64,000 nt of DNA from Emmonsiellopsis sp. PD_33 (Eukaryota; Ascomycota; Eurotiomycetes; Onygenales; Ajellomycetaceae), in contig JANTQF010000042.1 of the NCBI GenBank assembly GCA_032988165.1, positions 1 through 64,000 on the forward strand, written 5' to 3'. The notes under the pieces are model-generated. The model searched no databases. It was given only the letters and a program-made list of their open reading frames with translations, and was not told the DNA's origin. Numbering within the stretch: position 1 is the first letter of the stretch; every line of letters begins with the position of its first letter. Shown here piece after piece: positions 55,281 through 64,000 of this stretch. The position numbers and the translations under genes are program-made.

Positions 55281-57610
55281 AGCCACGACAGCTTAACTGA
55301 CACAACCGGAGGTTAGGTAAGTTAAAGAACGAGACCGGACGAACTACGTCCTGACGTCAGGTTGGCTAAGACGTGGATTGGCTCAGTTCAAGAGCGAGGT
55401 CAGGTCAGATCAGCTCAAAGTGAGGGCTGTTCGCCAACACGCACGGTGCAACCGAAAACAGCGTTCAGTATATTGAGCTGACGCTGCTGCTAGGATCCAG
55501 AAATTGTCGATATATGGTGGCCTCTCATTTTCAAGGAAGAGCGTAACGTGGCACAGTCATTGTTTGTGTCCTCTCGCAGCTCATACGCCTTCCTGCGCAA
55601 TGTCCATCACAATTGAATGCATCTAAGGGATGACGGGGCCGCCCTACAACGGCGAAGCAGGAATATTCTCTAAATCGGTGGTGTATATTAGCCGGTATGA
55701 ACGCTTAAGGTTCAAGAAGGGGGAGTCCTGCTCGGCGAGAAAAGGAGGAATGTGAAGGGAACAAATGATTACAATCCTCCATAATCAGGAAGATTTCTGG
55801 TCATGCCTCCGGGGCGACTCAGTTCCTATAAAGTGGTATGTACCTCCCGCGTGTTTCGGGGAGCCTGGTCTGTTTCTACCTCAGCCCATTTTGGGTGGTG
55901 GTTGTATCAGCGTGAGCTCTTCAACCTTTTATTCTCTCCTCTCTTGTCCCCGCTGAGTATCTCCCAAGACCCGTTGCCGAAAGGACTATATCACTTTTCA
56001 GGTATTTGGAATATCCTGCTTCTTCCACCGACATGTTCGAAGAACAGGGCGTATTCCATTCCTTGTTCGTGTCCTCATGTGGAATGAAGTCCGTGAGGGG
56101 GGATGGGGATGTCCGGGAGTCAGCTCTTGCAGTGTTGTCATTTCTTGAACATCCCTTGCTACTGCCTGCGAGGTGTGGCATATCAATCAGGGGATTGAGG
56201 TATAAATAACAAACAAAAGCCCCAGCTACCAAATTTGCATCCCGGTTTTACTCATCCGGCCCCCATGGTGTCTAGCCATTTTTTGACAAAGCTCTGGTAG
56301 AATTGGCCCCCCGTTGACGCTGGATGAAGTTAATCCCTCCCTGCGACTGATGCAATAAATCGTATTGTGTATGGCCACAATCAGGGCACAGCCGCGGTCA
56401 TATCGTCTGCGACCTTTAAAATTGTGTTTACAGATGCCTGTCATTGATATGCGCGGAGAAATGCTCTGATAGATTATGAATTGGCTGCTCGACATCCCAA
56501 TGGCCATATAACGAGTAAGATTGATTACCCCTGTAACAAGTGAAAGTCGTGGGGGCCCGGTCTATGTTATTTTACTCATAAAAGAAACAAAAGGGGCCAT
56601 ACTTCATGATAATCCCTGGCACCCCGTTGTTAAGATTCATAAACCCAGACGCAACCATTGCAAGAAGAGGGGAGTTAGAGTTCCTATTTCCATGGCCGTG
56701 CGTTCTTGAGTGATTTGCAAGCTCCGCCCCCGCGGGGAGTTCCCCTCCCTGCCTAACCATCGAATCTACAGGGTAATAAATGAAATCTGCAACTCCGGCA
56801 TTTTACGACGCAATGAGTACGAACATATACTACGGTATTTGCGTAGAAAATGAGTGAATGATTAGATAAGCTGCAGTGCGTATTCTGACCCCTGTGGGCG
56901 ATCTATCGTGTCCGGCCCCCATTACGAGCTACGGTTGCTACGCCATGTATACTCCCCTGCCTGCAGCCGGAGTTCCTCGCGTTTCTTTTCCCTTTCTGGC
57001 CTTACCTTGCAGTTCCCTCACCCCTCCTCTATAGAATTGGAGTCAGAAGCACACCGGGAAATCGAATGATTTGGATAAAGTAGCTGGGGGAGGACAGGGT
57101 TAGCAAATTCACTGCAGATTATCCTGTAACCCCTGGCATTGCTCCCATACTCGCTCGGATTGGCTTAGATAGAACTGAGGCGGTGAATTTTGCGTATGTA
57201 GAAGTTGCCGGGGGATAGATAAGATGTCAAGGCGTAGCGCACAGGGAGTGAATGATTTGCGGGCGTCTAGATCTACCCCTCCAGCTGATCTTCACCCGCT
57301 ATAACTCCGAGTCTTTAGAAGGCCGATAAAGAGATAGATGACATCACTGAGCACGGCGCTCAATTCGCGATGTCCCGTTTAAGGTTTTCTTCTGACGAGG
57401 TTAATTTTATAAATAGACCAACAGCCCCTGTCTAGCTTCACCGCCCTAGCCCGAACAAGCCTAGTTATCGCTGCGAAAGGTTTAGCGCCGGCGTCGAGCA
57501 TCCCGTAGCTTCCGCCGTGCCAAGGCCGGTTCGGCGCGCTAACCAATGCACGGTGGATATAAATAAAACCTTCAACCCTCAGGGTCCCGATCCCGATTCC
57601 CGAAGCGCCG
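55281..57610. other. 2.3-kb gene-free region
   Basis: No frame above ~100 codons, no family resemblance, no inverted repeats and no tandem repeats noticed. It may hold older, unrecognisable gene debris. Confidence 0.45.
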
Positions 57611-57802
57611 ATGGGCTTTTGCAGATTATGCTTTATTATATCGTTATGCTTAGCTATTCATAGTTACGCGGCAAACGAGGGCGTTGCAGCGTTGGCTGGA
57701 CTACCCTGCTTATTACTGACTGTTGGCACCTGCATACGCTCCCTGACAAACCGGCTTACCACCGTGTCCCTCTCTAGCATGGAATTTGTAAGCTTACTTT
57801 AG
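57611..57802 (+). CDS. Hypothetical small peptide with signal-like N-terminus (doubtful)
   Basis: A 63-codon frame whose first ~21 residues (MGFCRLCFIISLCLAIHSYAA) look like a signal peptide. A TATAAATAAA word lies ~55 bp upstream (57558-57567), and a GTAAGC donor-like site occurs near its end (57788), so it could be a first exon. The mature part has few features. Support is weak. Confidence 0.25.
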   Translation: MGFCRLCFIISLCLAIHSYAANEGVAALAGLPCLLLTVGTCIRSLTNRLTTVSLSSMEFVSLL

Positions 57803-59374
57803 TCGATCGAGATCCCGCCCATGGGCCACGACTAACCAACCAAATGGCCCCATTTTGCGTTCTTCAACTCTGGTCCAAGTTTTCCAATGGCCAAAGCTTA
57901 AAAATCCCCATCCTTTCTAACAAAATACCCGCCCGCCCCAATTATTTCTGTAGCTGTGCCGCGTACTCTAGCCGGTCTCCATCACGCAAGCGTGTTTGAG
58001 AATGTTTGAGAGAGAAAAAGCGTAAAAAGAAAGAAAAGGAGTAGAAAAGCAACTAGAATAATCATACGATTGAGCACAGGTACTACCTTTTGGGCGGAGT
58101 GGTAGTCAGCAAAGTAACAAGGATGATATACGAGGAAGAACTCCGGTTTCACGCCGAGAGGTGGAGAAGCGGCATTGTTCGGCTCGCAAGTATTTGAAGG
58201 GTCAAAAAAGAAAGAGAAAAAAAAAGGAAGAAAAAATGGTTGGATGTTGGGGGTTGGAAAGGTGTTATGTTGGCGCCCAGGTAAATATGCAAGATGCGGA
58301 AACAGGGAAAGCGGATAAAGAAAACGCAGAAAAGGGAGGGGATTTCCCACTCATTCTCTGCCATCTTGTTTGCTTTTCGCTTCTTTCTTTCTTTCTTTCT
58401 TTCTTTCTGTCTATTTTCCTATCCCTCCCCTTTTTCCCCATCTTTCTCAGCTGAGACATTCCAAGACGCTGGGTTTGTCTCGTATTTTCTTCGTTTGGGC
58501 TGACGTGTAACCAAGCTTTTCTAAACGAGTTAATTGACATTTTTGTTCATTTTTCTGTTTGCTTTGCTTGGGAATTTTGAGAGGCATTTTTGTTTTTTTC
58601 TTTTCTTGCTTCTTCTTCTGGTTATTATTCGTATATCTTATTCTTATATAATTCCCCCTCGTTCCCCGGCCCCGAGTCGGATTCATTCAATAAACTTTCT
58701 CCCCTCGAAGCAATTCGAATCTACGGAGATCGGATCGAAGTTGACAACACCCCGAAATCGATCGATCGAACCGAACAATAGGCCTACCTACCTCATCCCG
58801 AACCCTTCTACGGGACGTATTGACATCTCCATACGGGAACTCGGGATTCCATTGAATATCTAAACCAGTGAGAAAGGGGACATCACATCCCCAAAAACGA
58901 AAGAAATAAAGAAAGGACAAAAGGGAAACACAGGCCAGAAGATTCTTCGCTACACTTCGCAATCTGATTCGATCCCGATCGCGCCAAGTCAGGCAAACCT
59001 ACCATTTTTCTCGGGGCAGGAAACAAAGAGGGTCGGTCGACCTCGAGAGTACGGAAAAAGAACAAGGACCGAAACCAGCGCAAGACGTGCAGGATCTAGT
59101 CACATCACTGCATAGACGCAACACAATTCACAACCTACCCGCACCTTGTTACGCTACGCCGCATCGAGGGCGTACAAAGATCGGCCGCTTTGGCTTTCTC
59201 TCAAAAGACTTCTGACCTCCCCATCCATTCCTCCTCTTCTTCGTCCTTCAATCTAAGTGTCCTCTTACGCAACGCATAGACACGATTGAGTGTCTTCTTA
59301 CCTGTGCAATCGGACCTGCATAGGCTGATTTGAACTTGGGGGAAAGGAAATATACAAAAAAGGGAACAGAAACA
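57803..59374. promoter_or_regulatory. Long upstream region of the Gln-rich protein gene
   Basis: 1.6 kb with strong strand bias: A/G-rich at 58000-58350, then C/T-rich at 58370-58620, including a CTTT microsatellite. Such long pyrimidine-rich leaders are common upstream of regulated fungal genes. No coding feature is supported. Confidence 0.4.
58378..58408. repeat. (CTTT)n microsatellite
   Basis: About seven uninterrupted CTTT units lie within a longer pyrimidine tract upstream of the Gln-rich protein gene. Confidence 0.9.
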
Positions 59375-60304
59375 ATGGCGACAGTTTACGATGTGGACTT
59401 TCCTTTCCCACCGGGTAACGGCCAACAGCGCACATATCCAGCTCCAGGGAGTAGAGTCGATATGATCTCGCCGCCAACGACATGTTCGACCCCAGATTCC
59501 ATCAACCAGCCAAGGTATTCGCAATCACAACCGCAACTGAGGGGGTCGCACCACCAGCCAGAGAGTCCGCAATATCACCACGAACAATATCACCTGGATA
59601 ACCAATTCTACTATTACCAGCAGCTGCAGCTGGAGCAGCAACGACTGCGAGAGCTACAGCTTCAGCAACAGCAGCAGTACGAACAGTCTCGACCACATTC
59701 GCAATACCAAGCATACCGACCGTTTCCTTCCACACAACCACACCAATGCCCTCCATCTCCATCTCAGAACAGACCCAAGACCCAACCCCAAGGGGACTCT
59801 AACCCCCGCCGCCTCCCCCGCCTAGACACCTCGTCCACCTCAACTTCCACCCGCACCAAACCAGTGAGATTCTACGCCGCGCTCCAATTAAACACGCCCA
59901 TGTCCGCATCCGCACCATCGTCCCCCATCGGCACACCAAACGGCCATTTCCGGGGCCATAATTTCCCCGACCCAGAAAGCGCAAGCACATATTCTTCATC
60001 GCGGAGGCCCATGTCGACTCGCCCATGCTCAGCGGCTGTCTCGACTGTCGCTTCGACGCCAGTTTCTGCTGAATCGATGTATCCTAGACCGATGGAGAGG
60101 GTTTTAGTCCCACCACCGAGCCCACCGAGGCCTGCTAAGACGAGATCATTCTTTAATGGAATGAGTTCGGCATCACGGAAGGAGAAGAAGGAGACGAGGA
60201 GGCAGAATTCTTTGCCGCATGTTGGGGAGAAGGACGTGAAGAAGTCGCAGTCAAAGCTTGGGTTTTTTGGGAGGTTGGTGAGGAGAGATAAGGGGATTAA
60301 TTGA
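59375..60304 (+). CDS. Hypothetical disordered Gln/Ser/Pro-rich protein
   Basis: Single exon, 309 aa. I chose the ATG at 59375 (context GAAACAATGG) over the in-frame one at 59330. Residues ~60-110 are Gln/Tyr/His-rich with a QLQLEQQRLRELQLQQQQQ run that may form a short coiled coil. Residues 110-250 are Ser/Pro/Thr-rich. A conserved-looking block TKPVRFYAALQLNTPMSASAPSSP lies at ~165-190. The C-terminus is basic, with KTRSFFNGMSSASRKEKKETRRQNSLPHVGEKD and a final KLGFFGRLVRRDKG that could be a membrane-binding or nuclear signal. No domain is recognised. Proteins of this style are common and mostly unannotated in Eurotiomycetes; they may act in signalling or transcription. Confidence 0.7.
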   Translation: MATVYDVDFPFPPGNGQQRTYPAPGSRVDMISPPTTCSTPDSINQPRYSQSQPQLRGSHHQPESPQYHHEQYHLDNQFYYYQQLQLEQQRLRELQLQQQQQYEQSRPHSQYQAYRPFPSTQPHQCPPSPSQNRPKTQPQGDSNPRRLPRLDTSSTSTSTRTKPVRFYAALQLNTPMSASAPSSPIGTPNGHFRGHNFPDPESASTYSSSRRPMSTRPCSAAVSTVASTPVSAESMYPRPMERVLVPPPSPPRPAKTRSFFNGMSSASRKEKKETRRQNSLPHVGEKDVKKSQSKLGFFGRLVRRDKGIN

Positions 60305-63300
60305 GGGGTTTTGGATATGGATTTGTGACGACGTTAATGAGTTGTGGGAATTTGGATTGATTTGGGCGGGATTTTGGGCGGGATTTTGAGAGACGTAGAT
60401 GTTTCTCATTTTAGGCATGAACTCGGATTGTGACGAAGGGCAAGTTTGTACTCTAGGTGGAGACATTTATCAGGAGCCGATTTTTCCCCTTTCCTTTTTG
60501 TGTTTGGTCTTGGCGCACATTTCTGGAGTTATTCTTGACATTTCCATTTCATATCTCCACTTGCTTTTCTGCTTTGCTGCTTTCATTTTTGGAGTTGGAA
60601 TGTTAATTATTAGCAGGCGCACAGACCTTTATTAGTGAAAATATATACCGAAGAGATCGATAATGCAATGAGCTGTAAGACATATCAGGAGTGTTGGCTA
60701 TTTCATGTCCCCCCGGATGAGAATCACTAGGATGAATTGGTCGAAGGCAATCCACGGAACCCATAGAGGCTCGAGTGAATTTGAGCGGCAACAGATTCAA
60801 ACCAATTTGCGGTCATCTATTTGATAGCATATGGGAAATCAAGCGCAACCCAGCGTCGCTGCAGGAGTAACCTATGAAAGACATATGTCTAGGAGCCGTC
60901 TCTTTTGTCAGGTGTGCTACCAACGGCGTAGGTATTGGTGGCACCTAAACCCCGCCCCCTGAAGCCGTTGCCCGAGCGCTTGCATCTCGTTTCACAAATC
61001 TCTAGCGATACAGGCCATCATCAGTGTAACTAGAGTATGTAGCGGCTTCGCGTGGCAGAGCATGTCAGGCCTAACAAATGAACATTGTCAGACAATGAGG
61101 ACCATGGAGAGTCAATATTGAATCTTGACCGACTCCGTAGTCATGGCAATGGCGCCCATCAGAGAGGCGAAAGCGGCAGTCGAATAGGACATGGCTGAGG
61201 CACTGGAAATGAATAGCTTGGTTCCCCGTAAGACAGAAACTTTGACCTCGGGTTCCGAAATCATAGACTCAAGGATAAATCGACTTACAGGACGTATGGA
61301 GGCTTTGAAGGGCCACTGTAGAGACAAATACTGGCGAAACCGGGGGAAGCCAGCCTCCTGTCGTTGACTAACGGATCGAGGAGTTACACGAGGATACCAC
61401 ATGATTCGCAATATCACACCCGATGGATGGATGGACAAGTAAGATAGGAAGCGAATATAGTTCTATTCGACCTGGCAGTTTTGTTTATTCCCTGCCCGAA
61501 TAGTTCATTGTGTCGAGTGGCGCAGTGGCAGGTTCATGCCCCGTTCATATTCGTCAACGCCTTGGCGAATGACAGGCGCGAGTAAGCACGGGATGCACGA
61601 GGTGCTGGGCGCATCCGTTGGAAAATATACATGTGTGGCGGAATCGCCTCAAACGCGCAGTATGTGGCTCAGCAACGGATGACGATACGTATGCTATTCC
61701 GAGAAGGATCATCGGAAGTCTTTCAACTTCTGCCTGGGGGGCATGAAGCGAAAGCCCCAAGCAGGAGTAGTATTGCATGCGCCAGAGGTTACTGTGGCTC
61801 CATCTAATCGAAAGCATGACCTTGTTATCATTAAGGGATTTGCTCGTCGGGCTGGTGATTCCTCTTGAATTTAAAGACAGTCGGCCAGCATTTAGCTGGG
61901 ACGATAACTTAGAAAATGGGAAATTGAAACTAAGTTGAAAACCGGCGTCTTTTTCTATTTCGAGTATAATAGAAATTCAGAACATGACGGAGCTGCGAAT
62001 GTCATGCCTTGTACAATGAAGTTGCAATTTTTGCAACGACTGATTTCTTCAAGACATGCAACCGCGAAAGGGGAGTGGCGTCGTGCACAATAATACCCAC
62101 ATTTAGTCACTGGTGACGGCTATGGTATCATATGATAATTGTAGAAATGCGGTGCGGACGGCCTAATTCCATGAATTCGTATGCGCAAATAGGTGGGCAG
62201 TTCATGTTGGTGCTTGGCTGGCAGGTGCAATCTCCCCTAGGGAACCCGAACTTTCGAACTTGACATGGAAGGGAACATCGGACAGTATGGTCATCATTGT
62301 TTTGCCCCGTCAGTATCGTTGCTCAGACAAGCTTCGGATTTTGCTTACCGGGCGATTACTTATCACCATGCCTTCTGACGCGTCGAGATGTTGGGCGTCA
62401 TTGGGCGTTGGGCCACAGAATGGCACGTCATCGAGTACTTGCATCGTCTTCTCCGTGATCCTGCCCAGAACTGGTGTGTTTCGAGGGCGGTGCGCGTCTT
62501 CCGCAGTGGCAATGCCGTTCTGACTCTTTGAGAACGGCGATGTCTGGAGGACGCGGCGGAGTTGATGTTGACCCGCGAGATTAGTCATCTCCGGCGCCAA
62601 GACGGACGGCGGAACGATATCAAAACATCGAAGCATCAGGTTTCTTCTAGCGGACTTAAGGAGCAATTTTGTGACGGCTCCATCTCCTCACCGGAAGATC
62701 GATTGTCCGTCCGGGCTACTGGGCAGAATGATATTTGGAATTTCCAGCTGAGCTAGTACCTTACCACCATGGGCTAGGGAATAATGGAGATAGAAGAACA
62801 CCTGGCAATCGGCAGCCAACCTCCAGCGGAAATGTGACAAATACTAATCGGACTTCTACGATGCTTTTGAGTGGATTTTTTGATCCTTTGCGGATGACTG
62901 CTGGATCACGTTTGCGCACTTATGGACCGCAGGCTATGGTTTCTACGCCCTGTCCGTTGTGTGAATGAGGATGGCCTCATTATGCGTCTTGGAAGGCCAA
63001 GTTTTGGTTAATTGCAGGCCTGATGAAGGGGAGACCGCGGAACCTGAGCTTCCAAACCCTTTCATCGTCCTTGTTGTCGGTGACAGACGTGGAGCGCGAA
63101 ACTGGTTCTGAGCTGGGCTGGACGGCTACAAGCCTCTTGTGATTGAATACTGCCAAAGAATTCATCGAGTCGACCACCATAAAACATTGGTCGTTGTGTA
63201 TCGAACTCCGGCTTCCAACCGGTTGAGAACTACATCGTTATTAGGCCACCGGAATCCAGCCGAACTCGTCGCCAAAACGTTGGAGGACGAGGAACTTGGG

Positions 63301-63681
63301 TTCATCTCGGTAATCAACGGGTTGCTTCATTTTCGACCGGAAAGATGTTAGCAACGATTGCCCAGGCCTTAAACCGTCTACCAGCGGGCGATGGCATTTT
63401 GTCCCATCCTCCCATGTCGAATTGACCAATAGGATCCCTGCAACCCCGCACACGGGGAATATCAATTGTAGAAGATCTCAGGAGGAAGCTGTTTGGGGAC
63501 TCTAAATCCTCTGCTATGAATTAGCTAAAGTTTGGCACGGCACACGAGACTAAATCTGCAGATATCATTCGCTTTGGCAGAAGAGAATGGTCTTCCTAGA
63601 GTCGATCAGCTAGATCTTAGCCGAACAGCCATCCGCCCACGAGAGTACCCCGCTCCATGTACTACCTATTGGAGCATGAGC
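60305..63681. other. 3.4-kb gene-poor region with unrecognised short frames
   Basis: It contains the 3' flank of the Gln-rich gene, then scattered frames of 60-118 codons on both strands (e.g. minus 61112-61438 and 62310-62666, plus 63139-63351). None shows a domain I can name, and none can be joined convincingly. It is possibly an old decayed gene or transposon. No inverted repeats were found at its edges. Confidence 0.4.
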
Positions 63682-63691
63682 TATATAAAAG
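63682..63691 (+). promoter_or_regulatory. TATA box of the GDPD-like gene
   Basis: TATATAAAAG lies ~100 bp upstream of the start codon at 63787, a good position for a regulated secreted-protein gene. Confidence 0.6.
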
Positions 63692-63786
63692 GGCATGGCC
63701 TATATTTGGATAATAGGGATTGAGGTGTATCCGTTATTGTCCTTTGTCGAACTATCTCAATGCCAGAGGCTCCTCGGACTGTGACA

Positions 63787-64000
63787 ATGAAATACGCACT
63801 TGTATCTGGCCTGCTCGCCGCGATTTCAGCCGGAGGAGTTGATGCCAGTCCCCATAAACACAGACATCTTGATGTATATTCTCACCGCGGAGGAATGGGT
63901 CTGAGGACCGAAAGCTCACTATGGGTAGGAGATGCATCCCTGACTTTCAAATTTGGCATCTGTTGATTACTGACAACATGATTTGATTGACAGTCATTCG
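63787..64000 (+). CDS. Secreted glycerophosphodiester phosphodiesterase-like protein, 5' part (window end)
   Basis: Exon 1 is 63787-63924 (46 codons). The intron is 63925-63993 (GTAGGA donor, TACTGAC and TTGATTGAC near the CAG). Exon 2 starts at 63994 and is cut by the window end. A signal peptide is clear (MKYALVSGLLAAISAGGVDAS). Then comes the GDPD hallmark: SHRGGMGLRTESSLW, joined by splicing to SF, the H-R-G-G and E-S-T-L-x-S-F pattern that holds the catalytic His and a metal ligand Glu. Family role: cleaving glycerophosphodiesters to glycerol 3-phosphate plus alcohol, often for phosphate or phospholipid scavenging outside the cell. An in-frame ATG at 63760 is less likely. Without splicing the frame ends at 63966. 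Family call is moderate, as only ~48 residues are visible. Confidence 0.6.

Noticed and set aside
61513..61545. Possible tRNA-like A-box (TGGCGCAGTGG) followed by GGTTCATGCC
   Set aside because: The boxes are too close, and no cloverleaf with acceptor and anticodon arms can be drawn.
62735..62968. Fragment hinting at a nonribosomal peptide synthetase motif (EIEEHLAI)
   Set aside because: Only eight residues are suggestive. No flanking adenylation or carrier motifs were found in any frame.

Overview
The window is nuclear DNA of a filamentous ascomycete (Pezizomycotina). The evidence is short GT-AG introns (mostly 50-120 nt) with CTRAY-like branch sites, a five-domain AROM protein, a divergent intron-containing H3/H4 pair, and several Eurotiomycete-style gene families. 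Eurotiomycetes (possibly Onygenales) is my best guess, inferred from protein character and not from any search. I rebuilt each main gene by hand from splice sites. In every multi-exon gene called intact and complete, the coding exons sum to a multiple of three.

Layout. Positions 1-6 kb are an accessory segment. It holds an intact four-exon Crinkler-type (CRN-like) protein with a SAM-like domain, a P-loop NTPase and a PD-(D/E)XK-like nuclease, followed by a decayed BNR-repeat gene and a decayed MFS sugar transporter. From 6.3 to 41.5 kb lies a dense housekeeping block: an OPT transporter (-), RAV1 (-), SFI1 (-), a 59-aa twin-CX9C protein (+), cytosolic Ile-tRNA synthetase (-), USO1/p115 (-), RAT1 (+), the AROM gene ARO1 (+), exonuclease V (-) and an Mpv17/PMP22 protein (-). 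From 43.5 to 45.4 kb, histones H3 (-) and H4 (+) diverge from an 803-bp promoter with a cluster of GATC/TGATT words. From 45.4 kb to the end the DNA is gene-poor. It carries a small secreted protein, a Cys-rich single-pass membrane protein, a six-exon-scale F-box protein (five coding exons), a decayed APH-type kinase, a disordered Gln-rich protein, and the first exon of a secreted glycerophosphodiester phosphodiesterase cut by the window end.

Mobile DNA: two non-autonomous TA-flanked terminal-inverted-repeat elements (MITEs) of different families, at 39401-39568 and 46437-46652. No tRNA, rRNA, CRISPR array or telomere repeat was recognised.

The genes do not form one pathway. RAV1 (V-ATPase assembly) and USO1 (ER-Golgi tethering) serve the endomembrane system. 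SFI1 serves the spindle pole body. RAT1 and H3/H4 serve RNA and chromatin. ARO1 makes the precursors of aromatic amino acids. The most unusual item is the CRN-like NTPase-nuclease, a family known mainly from oomycetes, chytrids and mycorrhizal fungi, placed beside gene wreckage at the edge of a conserved block.
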